Below are positions 17,871-26,543 of a stretch of 64,000 bases of DNA, one piece after another. The stretch covers positions 1-64,000 of the forward strand of contig NZ_AWNH01000106.1 in assembly GCF_000482245.1 (NCBI RefSeq), written 5' to 3'. Origin of the DNA: Leptolyngbya sp. Heron Island J. Its GTDB lineage: Bacteria; Cyanobacteriota; Cyanobacteriia; Phormidesmidales; Phormidesmidaceae. How positions within the stretch are numbered: the stretch's first letter is position 1; every line of letters starts with the position of its first letter. A model generated the notes under the pieces. It had not been told where the DNA came from, made no database searches, and was given only the letters and a program-made list of their open reading frames with translations. Both the position numbers and the translations under genes were made by a program.

Positions 17871-19448
17871 ATGACACTTAGATACACGCTGGGAGCTATG
17901 GTTCCAGCGATTGTTTTGACTGGTGCGCTGACGACACCTGCATCTGCGTTTACCCTCAGTCGGTTAGGGGGGGCTGAGGTAGAAGGTGGAGCGGAAATCT
18001 CGGCATTTGATCCTGATAGCGATAACTTGTTCATCACCACGGGTGACACGATTGAGATTTTTAATCTAGTTGATCCGATCTCACCTAGCTTTGTTAGTTC
18101 TATTGATCTAACCAATCCGTCGAATATTGGCGGGTTTATGGGGGGTGGCGTCAATAGTGTGGCGTTTAGTAACGGTATTTTGGCAGCAGCTATCGAAGCT
18201 GAGACGGCTCAGGATAATGGCATTGTTGCCTTCTTTGATGCCCAGGGTGACTTCCAGATTAGTTTTGAGGTAGGTGCTCTGCCTGACATGCTCACGTTCA
18301 CCCCGGATGGCAGCAAGGTCTTAGTGGCCAATGAGGGGGAACCCAGCGATGACTACACCGTAGACCCTGAGGGGTCGGTCAGCATTATAGATGTGGCCGA
18401 TGGCACGGTGAATACCGTTGGATTTGCTGGTGTGCCGATCGATCCTGACGTGCGTGTCTTTGGCCCTGGCGCTACCCCTGAGCAGGATCTTGAGCCTGAA
18501 TATATTGCTGTTTCTGCTGATGGTTCTACGGCCTATGTGGCGATTCAGGAGAATAATGCCCTGGGTATTTTAGATCTGGAAACGGAGTTGTTCACTGGGG
18601 TAAAGAGTCTGGGCTTTAAGGACCATAGCCTTGACGGCAATGGCTTTGATGCTAGCAACGAGGACGGTGGTATCAATATTCAGACCCATCCGGTTTTGGG
18701 GATGTATCAGCCGGATGCGATCGCAACCTACACCGTCGATGGCGAAACCTATGTCGTCACCGCTAACGAAGGGGACGCCCGCGACTACGACGGTTTTTCA
18801 GAAGAAGTTCGCGTCGAGGACCTGACCCTGGACCCAACCGCCTATCCCAATGCAGCTGAGCTACAGGCCGCTGAAAACCTAGGCCGTCTCAAAACCACCA
18901 CAACCCTGGGTGATACTGATGGCGATGGCGACACCGACCAAATCTACAGCTATGGTGCCCGCTCCTTCTCCATCTGGGATGCTGAAGGTAACCTGGTGTT
19001 TGATAGCGGTGATGACTTTGAGCAAATCATTGCCGCTGATTTTGCCGAAGTGTTTAACATCAACGATGGCGATCCCGACGAGTTTGACGACCGCAGTGAC
19101 GACAAAGGCCCCGAACCTGAAGGCGTCACCATCGGCGTTGTTGACGGGCGGACCATTGCCTTTATTGGTCTAGAGCGTTCCGGTGGTGTCATGGTGTACG
19201 ACGTGACCGATCCAAATGCTCCTACCTTTGTCACCTATGAACCCAGCTTTAGCGGTGACATTAGCCCTGAAGGTTTGCTGTACATTAGTGCCGAAGATAG
19301 CCCAATTGATGCACCTTTGCTAGTGCTCACTAACGAAGAAAGCAATACCTTCTCGGTGTATCAGCCCGTCCCCGAGCCCAGCGCAATTCTCGGTTTGTTG
19401 GGTGGAGCCGCTGCTTTGTTCGGCATGAAGCGCAAGCGAGCTGTCTAA
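17871..19448 (+). CDS. Secreted choice-of-anchor I protein with PEP-CTERM anchor
   Basis: A 525-residue exported protein. A signal peptide (residues 1-26, ending ALTTPASAF) is followed by a beta-propeller-like domain with repeated strand patterns such as SVSIIDVADGTVN and DPEGVTIG-type loops, and many Asp-rich turns that could bind calcium. This matches the choice-of-anchor I family. The C-terminus VPEPSAILGLLGGAAALFG followed by MKRKRAV is a PEP-CTERM sorting signal: VPEP motif, hydrophobic helix, basic tail. The protein should therefore be processed by an exosortase-type enzyme at the cell surface. ATG 17871 is chosen because it starts the signal peptide; the frame extends to 17790. A strong terminator follows. 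Confidence 0.88.
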   Translation: MTLRYTLGAMVPAIVLTGALTTPASAFTLSRLGGAEVEGGAEISAFDPDSDNLFITTGDTIEIFNLVDPISPSFVSSIDLTNPSNIGGFMGGGVNSVAFSNGILAAAIEAETAQDNGIVAFFDAQGDFQISFEVGALPDMLTFTPDGSKVLVANEGEPSDDYTVDPEGSVSIIDVADGTVNTVGFAGVPIDPDVRVFGPGATPEQDLEPEYIAVSADGSTAYVAIQENNALGILDLETELFTGVKSLGFKDHSLDGNGFDASNEDGGINIQTHPVLGMYQPDAIATYTVDGETYVVTANEGDARDYDGFSEEVRVEDLTLDPTAYPNAAELQAAENLGRLKTTTTLGDTDGDGDTDQIYSYGARSFSIWDAEGNLVFDSGDDFEQIIAADFAEVFNINDGDPDEFDDRSDDKGPEPEGVTIGVVDGRTIAFIGLERSGGVMVYDVTDPNAPTFVTYEPSFSGDISPEGLLYISAEDSPIDAPLLVLTNEESNTFSVYQPVPEPSAILGLLGGAAALFGMKRKRAV

Positions 19449-19485
19449 GCTGCCATAGACCCTGACTATAACGACTACAACCTGA

Positions 19486-19516
19486 GCTGCTTGATGATGT
19501 CATCAAGCAGCTTTTC
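19486..19516 (+). terminator. Rho-independent terminator of the PEP-CTERM gene
   Basis: Perfect 12-bp stem GCTGCTTGATGA/TCATCAAGCAGC closed over TG (effectively a 4-base loop), followed by TTTTCT. It starts 37 bases after the stop codon. Confidence 0.9.
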
Positions 19517-19660
19517 TAATTCCGACCGTCTAGCAGCAGTGATGTTTGACAATCTCTTGATCGGCCTCAACAGACTGCCAAATGGTCTCCAGGCTGTACT
19601 ATGGACTCAGCTAAATCTTTATCTGGTGCAGCGTCAAAGCCAAAAAATAAGGTTAGGGCT

Positions 19661-19698
19661 GTGAGTAGTCAGTACGCTGCGCACCACTCACTACTCAC
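19661..19698. repeat. Dispersed hairpin repeat
   Basis: GTGAGTAGT (19661-19669) and ACTACTCAC (19690-19698) form a perfect 9-bp stem around AGTACGCTGCGCACC-type sequence. It has the look of a small intergenic palindromic repeat. No second copy was seen in this window. Confidence 0.4.
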
Positions 19699-19731
19699 TG
19701 TCCTTCAGCTCTGGTAAACAGCCGTCTACCC

Positions 19732-20952
19732 ATGCCGCATAAACTCCTATTTATTAGTAACGGTCACGGAGAAGATAACCACTCTTCCCACATAATTCGC
19801 AGCCTGTGGGAGTTAGCACCAGAGTTAGATATTGCCGCTATTCCTATCGTCGGGCAGGGCCACGCCTATCGCAATATCAATGTCCCCATTGTCTCACCGA
19901 CATTAACCCTGCCGTCGGGAGGGTTCACCTATACCAATCGTCTGCGACTGCTCAGTGATATTCGGGCAGGCTTACTCACCTCCACATGGCGTCAAATTCA
20001 AGCAGTACGGCACTATGCCCCCAGCTGTGATTTAGTGTTTGCCACAGGTGATGTCGTGGGGCAGTGTTTTGCTTATATCAGCGGTAAACCCTTTATCTCA
20101 TTCACCTCATCGCTCTCGGCTATGTATGAGGGCACGCTTAAACTTGACATGATCCTTAAAGCCGTGCTCAAGTCTCCCCGTTGTTTAGTGCTGTTCTCTC
20201 GGGATGCCTACACAGCCCAGGACTATCAAAAACAAGGATTTGCCAAAGCCCAGTTTGGTGGTATTCCCTCTCTAGATCGGCTCAAACCAAAAGGTAAAGA
20301 CCTGCAGCTAGATCCAGATCGACCGATGATGGCACTTTTGCCCGGTTCCCGTGTGCCCGAAGCCATGCGTAATCTCAAACTACTGTTGGGTTTGGCAGTA
20401 GAAATTGCCCGTCTGAATGCTCAAGTTCAGTTTCGAGCCGCCCTGGTCCCCGATGTGATGGCCGCTCTTGAAACAGTTGCAACTGAGCTGGGCTGGCATT
20501 ATGACCAAGGGGGGCTCACCTATCCAGCCCAGGGTGAAGCCATCGCCAAAGTCCTATGCTATAGCGACGCCTTTAGCGATATTGTTTGCCAAACAGATCT
20601 TGTTTTAGGTATGGCCGGTTTAGCTGTTGACCAGGCCATGGCTATTGGTAAACCGATCCTGCAAATTCCTGGTGAAGGCCCTCAGTTTACCTATGCATTT
20701 GCTGAAGCCCAAGAGCGACTGCTGGGTCTCTCCGTCAAAACAATTGGAACTGAGCCAGCCACCCCCGCCATTCTTAAAGAAGCCGCCCAGTGTGCTGTAA
20801 AAACAATCCAGGATAAAGCCTATTTGCAAGCTTGTGTTGCTAATGGACAACAGCGATTTGGCCCCTTTGGTGCATCCTATCGTATTGCCAAGGTTGTCCT
20901 CAGTGCCCTGGAAAAACTTGACACCGAAGCTGTTCTCAGCCACCCAGTTTAG
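19732..20952 (+). CDS. Lipid-A-disaccharide-synthase-related protein (TIGR03492 type)
   Basis: A 406-residue protein of the GT-B glycosyltransferase fold, distantly related to LpxB. It opens with LLFISNGHGEDNHSSHIIRSL, the nucleotide-sugar side loop characteristic of the cyanobacterial LpxB-related family. It also contains LLPGSRVPEAMRNLKLLLGLA and a C-terminal GMAGLAVDQAMAIGKPILQIPGEGPQFTYAFA donor-binding region. Cyanobacteria also have a true LpxB, so this paralogue probably acts on another lipid or sugar acceptor; its reaction is not established. It is followed on the same strand, 54 bases on, by an ABC exporter, and the two may act on one glycolipid pathway (inference). Confidence 0.88.
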   Translation: MPHKLLFISNGHGEDNHSSHIIRSLWELAPELDIAAIPIVGQGHAYRNINVPIVSPTLTLPSGGFTYTNRLRLLSDIRAGLLTSTWRQIQAVRHYAPSCDLVFATGDVVGQCFAYISGKPFISFTSSLSAMYEGTLKLDMILKAVLKSPRCLVLFSRDAYTAQDYQKQGFAKAQFGGIPSLDRLKPKGKDLQLDPDRPMMALLPGSRVPEAMRNLKLLLGLAVEIARLNAQVQFRAALVPDVMAALETVATELGWHYDQGGLTYPAQGEAIAKVLCYSDAFSDIVCQTDLVLGMAGLAVDQAMAIGKPILQIPGEGPQFTYAFAEAQERLLGLSVKTIGTEPATPAILKEAAQCAVKTIQDKAYLQACVANGQQRFGPFGASYRIAKVVLSALEKLDTEAVLSHPV

Positions 20953-21006
20953 AACGCGTAAAACAGCTTCGTACTGTAGTATTTTGATTTTTGAGTGAAC
21001 CATATT

Positions 21007-22740
21007 ATGGCCCAACAACAACGCTCAGTTTATTGGCAACTGTTGCCTTTTCTCAAGCCCCAGTGGCCTCTATTTGGCTGGTCGTTTGTATTTATTGTTG
21101 GCTATGTCTTGACGACTGTGATGCTGCCCTATTTGGCAGGTCAGGTGACTTTTTATATTAGCCAGGGTAACGTCCCGAACATTGCCAGATGGTTAGGGCT
21201 AACCACCCTGACATTTCTGGTGCAAAACCTATTCCAATATGCTGAAAAAGTTTTTTCAATTCGGGCCTCTTTGGCAGCGGTGCTAGAACTCAGGAAAAAA
21301 GTCTATGCCCACTTGCACAGGTTGAGCATTGATTATTTTGCCTCAGCGAAGACGGGCGATCTCTCCTATCGTCTTACAGAAGATATTGATCGCATTGGCG
21401 AAGTGATCTACAAAATGTCGCAGCAATTTATCTCCTGCGTCTTTCAGCTAATTGCGATTCCGATCTATATGTTTTACCTGAACTGGCCTCTGACCCTGGC
21501 AGGCTTTTTGATTGCGCCACTGATGGCCTGGTTGATTGGTAGTTTTGGTAATCGTATGTTGGCCCTCTCTCGTCGCAGCCAAAATGAAATCTCTAATCTC
21601 TCTTCTTTGTTAACAGAGGTATTGGGCAACATTCGTGTGGTTAAGGCATTTGCTGCTGATGAGTATGAAGTGGGTCGCTTTAGCAAAGTGGCTGATGAAA
21701 ACCGCACTGCCAAGTATCGTACTGAGCATCTGACGGCGATTCAATATCCCGTAGTGGGCTTTTTGGAAGCAGTCAGCATTATGTTTTTATTTTTGCTGGG
21801 CGGTTGGCAAATTGCCCTAGGTAACTTACAACCACGAGAGTTTGTCAGCTTTTTAGTTGCTGTGGCGCTATTGATTGACCCGATTAATCTGGTGACTCAA
21901 CATTACAATGCTTTTAAGCAAACCGAAGCTTCTGCCGAGCGCGTATTTGAGCTGTTTGCGGAAGAGCCCAGTTTGGGCGAGCGGCCAGATGCCCAAGTGT
22001 TGCCACCGATTACCGGCAAGGTTGAATATCGCGATATTGATTTTGCCTATGCTTTAGGGAAGCCGGTATTTCAGCATCTTTCGCTCTTTGTTCATCCTGG
22101 AGATGTGGTGGCTTTAGTGGGGCCATCGGGAGCTGGTAAAACAACGTTGGTTAACCTGTTGGCAAGATTTTATGATCCGCAAGCAGGAGAGATCTTAGTC
22201 GATGGTATAGATGTGCGAAATGTGACGTTGCGGAGCTTACGGCGTCAAATTGGTGTTGTTCCCCAGGAGACAACGTTGTTTTCGGGTACGATTGCTCAGA
22301 ATATTGCTTATGGGCAAACTGACTTAGATTATGATGCGATTCAATCCGCTGCCCGGATTGCCAATGCCCATGATTTCATTCTGCAGTTTGCCCAGGGTTA
22401 CCATACTTGGGTGGGAGAGCGGGGTGTGAATCTATCGGGAGGGCAGCGTCAACGAATTGCGATCGCACGCGCCATCTTACTAAATCCCCGCATTTTGATT
22501 TTAGATGAAGCCACCTCCGCCCTTGATTCTGAGTCAGAAGCCCTGGTGCAAGAAGCGCTAGAGCGAGCCATGGAGAATCGTACCGTGTTTGTGATTGCCC
22601 ATCGTCTTAGCACTGTGCGTAAAGCAGATCGAATTTTGTTTATTGAGAATGGTCAAATTGCTGAAGCTGGCACCCATTTTGAGCTGTTAGAAAAACGTGG
22701 ACGATACGAACAGTTTTATGCGCAGCAGTTTAAGCAGTGA
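21007..22740 (+). CDS. ABC exporter, fused membrane and ATPase domains (MsbA-type)
   Basis: A 577-residue half-transporter acting as a homodimer. The membrane domain with six helices (residues about 1-310) includes the coupling region SIDYFASAKTGDLSYRLTEDIDRIG. The ATPase domain has Walker A GPSGAGKTTLVNLLARFYDP, Q-loop VPQETTLFSGTIAQNIAYG, signature LSGGQRQRIAIARA, Walker B RILILDEATSALD and the H-loop VIAHRLSTVR. Lipid or peptide export is typical, and the substrate is unknown. ATG at 21007 is preferred over GTG at 20995. It lies directly after the LpxB-related gene. Confidence 0.93.
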   Translation: MAQQQRSVYWQLLPFLKPQWPLFGWSFVFIVGYVLTTVMLPYLAGQVTFYISQGNVPNIARWLGLTTLTFLVQNLFQYAEKVFSIRASLAAVLELRKKVYAHLHRLSIDYFASAKTGDLSYRLTEDIDRIGEVIYKMSQQFISCVFQLIAIPIYMFYLNWPLTLAGFLIAPLMAWLIGSFGNRMLALSRRSQNEISNLSSLLTEVLGNIRVVKAFAADEYEVGRFSKVADENRTAKYRTEHLTAIQYPVVGFLEAVSIMFLFLLGGWQIALGNLQPREFVSFLVAVALLIDPINLVTQHYNAFKQTEASAERVFELFAEEPSLGERPDAQVLPPITGKVEYRDIDFAYALGKPVFQHLSLFVHPGDVVALVGPSGAGKTTLVNLLARFYDPQAGEILVDGIDVRNVTLRSLRRQIGVVPQETTLFSGTIAQNIAYGQTDLDYDAIQSAARIANAHDFILQFAQGYHTWVGERGVNLSGGQRQRIAIARAILLNPRILILDEATSALDSESEALVQEALERAMENRTVFVIAHRLSTVRKADRILFIENGQIAEAGTHFELLEKRGRYEQFYAQQFKQ

Positions 22741-22747
22741 GTCAAAC

Positions 22748-22773
22748 GTCCCCTTCGGCTCCGCTCAGGGGAC
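22748..22773. repeat. Hairpin with the CCTTCGGCTCCGCTCAGG motif
   Basis: GTCCCC (22748-22753) pairs with GGGGAC (22768-22773) around TTCGGCTCCGCTCA, starting 8 bases after the exporter stop codon. No T-run follows, so termination is doubtful. The sequence looks like a dispersed intergenic palindrome. Confidence 0.5.
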
Positions 22774-22781
22774 GGAGTGAT

Positions 22782-22811
22782 GTAGGTCGAGTTGAATTTA
22801 TGAAACCCGAC
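22782..22811. repeat. Degenerate copy of the GTAGGTTGGGTTGAG hairpin repeat
   Basis: GTAGGTCGAGTTGAA, a short loop, then GAAACCCGAC is a weak inverted repeat related to the copies at 22909-22940, 62204-62236 and 62397-62426. Confidence 0.45.
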
Positions 22812-22908
22812 TTGCCAAAATCTCCCAATGAAAATTAATGAAAATGCATGGTGTGCATTCCTACATTTACCGTTCAGAAATTGCGATCGCGATATCAATT
22901 GGCGGGGG

Positions 22909-22940
22909 TGTTGGGTTTCGCAAGCTCAACGCCAACCTAC
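22909..22940. repeat. Copy of the TGTTGGGTTTC hairpin repeat
   Basis: TGTTGGGTTTCGCAAGC followed by TCAACGCCAACCTAC forms an imperfect hairpin. The same unit occurs in either orientation near 62.2 and 62.4 kb. It is a small palindromic repeat of a kind often scattered through cyanobacterial genomes. Confidence 0.65.
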
Positions 22941-23029
22941 AGATTCTGGCATGTATACAGTGGCTAACTTTTTGGGGGCTTTCCTCCCTGTCGTCTCGTG
23001 GTGAAACACCCACAAAGGAAAACGCCCCT

Positions 23030-23293
23030 ATGACCTTCTCAAACCAGGCACCCCCAACGGGTATGCCGCTCAGTCTACCTGCCGACTTTTCCAGCAGTCT
23101 GCCCCCAGGCAGCTCCATTCGCCATATCCTGCTCGGTCACCCCAGCCACATCCGCCAAACTATCCATCTGCTGCACAATCTCCGGTACGTAGAAACCAGC
23201 CAGTGGAGTCCCCTGATTGAAGTACCTGACAATCGGCTGATCCTGGGACCAGAGCCGGACGACGTCATCAGCATGTTGGTGTGGCGGTTGTAG
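23030..23293 (+). CDS. Small conserved cyanobacterial protein
   Basis: An 87-residue protein with a Pro/Ser-rich start (MTFSNQAPPTGMPLSLPADF) and a conserved-looking core SIRHILLGHPSHIRQTIHLL followed by LRYVETSQWSPLIEVPDN. From memory, similar short proteins with IRxTIxLLHxLxYVExxxWSPLI occur widely in cyanobacteria without known function. ATG at 23030 is chosen because AAAGGA lies 11-16 bases upstream and the core follows. The frame extends upstream to 22838, but there it runs through the hairpin repeat and is unlikely to be coding. Confidence 0.65.
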   Translation: MTFSNQAPPTGMPLSLPADFSSSLPPGSSIRHILLGHPSHIRQTIHLLHNLRYVETSQWSPLIEVPDNRLILGPEPDDVISMLVWRL

Positions 23294-23721
23294 AAATGAG
23301 CCAGAGGCTCGGTGGTGGTGCTCAGTCAGAGCCTGGGTCTAGAATCAGGAGCTGGTGCATTACACGCTAAAGCGTAGCAATGCCTGGAGGGCTATACAGC
23401 CATAGAGGCGATAGTCGTTGCGCCATTTGTTGTGCATCACATTTGCGAAAATTTTTATTGCATGATTGGTTACCCATATTTCTAGCAGAGGAGAGATTTG
23501 TATGAGCTACACCTTGCAGAACCGCTGATTAAATTCTCTGAAATTAGCTTTAATTCTGCATAATACATCTCTCAAAAGCTCCGGAGACTCTATCAGCCAA
23601 TTCTTGTAGCTCACTCACCGACTTCTCAGCGCCTCCTCAAACTTCCGCTGGACGAGCCCGCTATTGTTCTGCCTAAGGCACAAACGTGCTGTTCCTAACA
23701 TCAATCCGAAAGGAGTAACCC
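23294..23721. other. Intergenic stretch
   Basis: The 428-bp spacer contains no open frame of note. A GAAAGGAGTAACCC ribosome-binding site near 23708-23721 belongs to the next gene, whose promoter should also lie here. Nothing else was recognised. Confidence 0.4.
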
Positions 23722-24195
23722 GTGAAAAAATTACTACTGAATGGATTAGTAGCCCTGGCGATGACATCTACTGCAGTGATGGTGATGGCTCCTGCCGCCA
23801 ATGCCATATTTACTGCTGCTAGTGTATCCAATGCTGGAGTACTCAGAAGTGGTCAAGATCACTACTTTGAAGTGTCGGTCGAAGGCGATCCCTTACAGCG
23901 TGTACGTGTCCAATGCATTACCTTTCATGAGCTAGATGGCCTAGAAATTTTTGTAGGGGGTAAAGCTGTTGAACCTGCTATCAACTATGGTTTCGAGGAG
24001 TTTACATTGACCTTTGCAGAGCCAATACCCGCTGACGAGACCATTCGTATCGTTATGAAAAACTCTCGAGTACGCGGCACCATTAATGCCGGCATTGATG
24101 TGCCCTATCGAGTCTACGGTACCTATCCTAATCTAGGTGCTGAAGTGCCCTTGGGTACAGCGGTAATTAGAACTCCGGGTGGTGGTAGTCGATAG
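23722..24195 (+). CDS. Secreted DUF2808-type protein
   Basis: A 157-residue exported protein. A signal peptide of about 28 residues (KKLLLNGLVALAMTSTAV, then AAN-A cleavage) is followed by a beta-rich domain with FTLTFAEPIPADETIRIVMKNSRV and a final YRVYGTYPNLGAEVPLGTA. That arrangement resembles the DUF2808 family of cyanobacterial secreted proteins. Function is unknown. The start is supported by GAAAGGAG about 10 bases upstream. Confidence 0.72.
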   Translation: MKKLLLNGLVALAMTSTAVMVMAPAANAIFTAASVSNAGVLRSGQDHYFEVSVEGDPLQRVRVQCITFHELDGLEIFVGGKAVEPAINYGFEEFTLTFAEPIPADETIRIVMKNSRVRGTINAGIDVPYRVYGTYPNLGAEVPLGTAVIRTPGGGSR

Positions 24196-24215
24196 TTAAC
24201 AATCAAACCACTTAT

Positions 24216-26441
24216 TTAATCCTGAGTGGTTTGATGCCAGTATTCCACACGATTGCGGCCCTGTGCCTTTGCCTGATACAGGGCCCGATCTGACCGTTTT
24301 AATGTCGCCTCTAAACTCTCATCTGGCTGCATGTCAGCAATGCCAATGCTGACCGTTACCTGCATCTGACTAGGTTCATTCACAATCCACAACTGCTCTA
24401 CCTGTTGTCTGAGCCTTTCAGCAATGGTTTTAGTTTTGTGGAGAGAGGTGTTACTTAAAAGAACTACAAACTCTTCTCCTCCAAAACGACCGACAACATC
24501 ATGTTCCCGCAATAGAGACGAACATGTTTTGGCAACTGACCGAATCACCAGGTCACCTTTGGCATGACCAAATTGATCGTTAATACTCTTAAAATGGTCG
24601 ATGTCGATCATCAAAATGACCACTGGCCAGTTTTGTCGTTTAGCAAGAGAGAGTGATTTGTTCGCCTGTTCTAAAAACGCCCGTCGATTGTAGATCCCAG
24701 TGAGCGGATCAATGCTCGCTAGTTTGCGTAGGGTTGTTTCTCGTTCAATTTGGGTAGAAATATCGCTAAATGAAAACAATACACAGGCTTGATTGTCATA
24801 GTGCATTTCTAAGCCAGAAATGAGAGACCAAAAGCTGGTGCCATTGATATTGCGCAGACAAGTTTCAAAGCTATGCACACGCTTGCGCGTATTGACTTCT
24901 ATCAAGAAAGCATCTCTCTCAGTTAAGTCATGCCAAAAATCGGTTTCTCGATAGCGTCCAGTTTCCTGTAGGGTAAATCCAAATAGTTCTGCAGCACGTT
25001 GGTTGATAAATTGAATAATCCCAGAGTGAGGGGTGCTGATCACCACAGGAAAGGCTGGTGAATTAATAATGGTCAACAGACGGTCCTGACTAGCATTTAG
25101 ATCTGCCTGAATCTGATTCATTTTGGTCAACACCTGATTGTAGTGATTGGCAATTGGCGCGACATCAGTGCCAGGTTCTATCACCACTAGCTGCGTAAAG
25201 TCACCCCGCAGCGAATGGTTATTCATGCTAGTAATTAATGCTTGAGTAGCCGTGCTGGCATTATGTTCGGAAATATTGAGACCGACATATTCTTGTTCGG
25301 GGGTGACTCGTAGTGGATAAAAGTAGTCTATTAACTTGAGTAATGCGTAGCTGCTGACAAATGCATAGAGTCCAGTAACACTGATGCCTAGAGCTTGGAT
25401 GCCAAGCTTTTCTAAAAAAGTATAGTTAGCTGCCCACAGCTGGGGATCACCAAATAAAGCTACTGTCAACGTGCCCCAAATACCGCAGACTAAATGGGCT
25501 GGCACAACGCCAACAGCATCATCGATTTGAAAATGATTTAGCCACTGTGTGGAGAAGGTACACAACAAGCCGCCGATGCTGCCCGCAGAAATTGCCCCGA
25601 AGGACCATAGGACATCGCATCCAGCTGTAACGGATACCAGGCCACCGATTACGCCATTCATAATGACAGGAACCTTGGGGCGCTTATGCAATATCCAGGT
25701 TGTGACTAGAGCCGTGAACCCCCCTGCTGCACCTCCCTCGGCTGTATTTACTAAAATTCTGGGTACCTGATCATCAAAGGCCAGACCGCTGCCGCCATTA
25801 AATCCAAACCAGCCAAACCAGAGTAGAAAAACCCCAAGCACTGCGGTGGGGAGGTTATGGCCATTGATTGGTCGAGGGTTTGGGTTAAATCGTCCCAAAC
25901 GGGGACCCAGGATTAAAATTGACGAGAAGGCCATCCAACCGCCAACAGAATGAACCACTGTGGCTCCGGCAAAATCATGAAATTGTAGCTCTCTTAGCCA
26001 GCCGGAGCCTGTCTCAAACCAAAGTCCACCCCATACCCAGTGGCCGACCACTGGATAGATCAAAGCAGACACAATGACAGAAGTGAAAAAATAGCCTGAA
26101 AAGCGCATGCGTTCCGCGACAGCCCCAGAGACAATCGTGGTGGCAGTGCCGCAAAAGGCCAGTTCAAATAAAAAGAATGTATAGTCTTCTGCAGACCAAC
26201 TATTAGGTGTCGGTAGTTGGGTGCCTATCAGTCCCCAGGCTGTTTCCCCAAACATCAGCCGGAAGGCAATCAATGAGAAAATTAACGAGGCGATACAAAA
26301 ATCAACCAGGTTCTTGATGGCTACATTGATGCTGTTTTTAGCTCGGACTAAACCGCTTTCTAAACAGCAAAATCCAGCCTGCATTGTGCTAACAAGAATG
26401 GCACAGAGGATTACCCAAAGGACATCAAAGCTGGATTCCAT
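24216..26441 (-). CDS. Ammonium transporter fused to PAS and GGDEF domains
   Basis: A 741-residue fusion. Residues about 1-385 are an Amt/MEP ammonium channel, including AGFCCLESGLVRAKNSIN, FAFCGTATTIVSGA and the pore His motifs DFAGATVVHSVGGW and PAHLVCGIWGTL. After a linker of about 60 residues comes a PAS domain (about 445-565; FPVVISTPHSGIIQFINQRAAELFG). The diguanylate cyclase domain (about 570-735) has the active-site motif GGEEF near residue 650 and the RxxD inhibitory site (REHD) five residues before it, so c-di-GMP synthesis with product inhibition is expected. The design suggests a sensor coupling external ammonium to c-di-GMP. Divergent from the next ABC transporter gene. Confidence 0.93.
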   Translation of the reverse strand: MESSFDVLWVILCAILVSTMQAGFCCLESGLVRAKNSINVAIKNLVDFCIASLIFSLIAFRLMFGETAWGLIGTQLPTPNSWSAEDYTFFLFELAFCGTATTIVSGAVAERMRFSGYFFTSVIVSALIYPVVGHWVWGGLWFETGSGWLRELQFHDFAGATVVHSVGGWMAFSSILILGPRLGRFNPNPRPINGHNLPTAVLGVFLLWFGWFGFNGGSGLAFDDQVPRILVNTAEGGAAGGFTALVTTWILHKRPKVPVIMNGVIGGLVSVTAGCDVLWSFGAISAGSIGGLLCTFSTQWLNHFQIDDAVGVVPAHLVCGIWGTLTVALFGDPQLWAANYTFLEKLGIQALGISVTGLYAFVSSYALLKLIDYFYPLRVTPEQEYVGLNISEHNASTATQALITSMNNHSLRGDFTQLVVIEPGTDVAPIANHYNQVLTKMNQIQADLNASQDRLLTIINSPAFPVVISTPHSGIIQFINQRAAELFGFTLQETGRYRETDFWHDLTERDAFLIEVNTRKRVHSFETCLRNINGTSFWSLISGLEMHYDNQACVLFSFSDISTQIERETTLRKLASIDPLTGIYNRRAFLEQANKSLSLAKRQNWPVVILMIDIDHFKSINDQFGHAKGDLVIRSVAKTCSSLLREHDVVGRFGGEEFVVLLSNTSLHKTKTIAERLRQQVEQLWIVNEPSQMQVTVSIGIADMQPDESLEATLKRSDRALYQAKAQGRNRVEYWHQTTQD

Positions 26442-26543
26442 AGAAATGATTTAAAAAACTTGAAGCACAACTGTCACAGCCATTTCCACAATACTCTGAT
26501 CGCCTCTAAAAATGGCTATGAGTACTGTTTTATACCAAACCAT

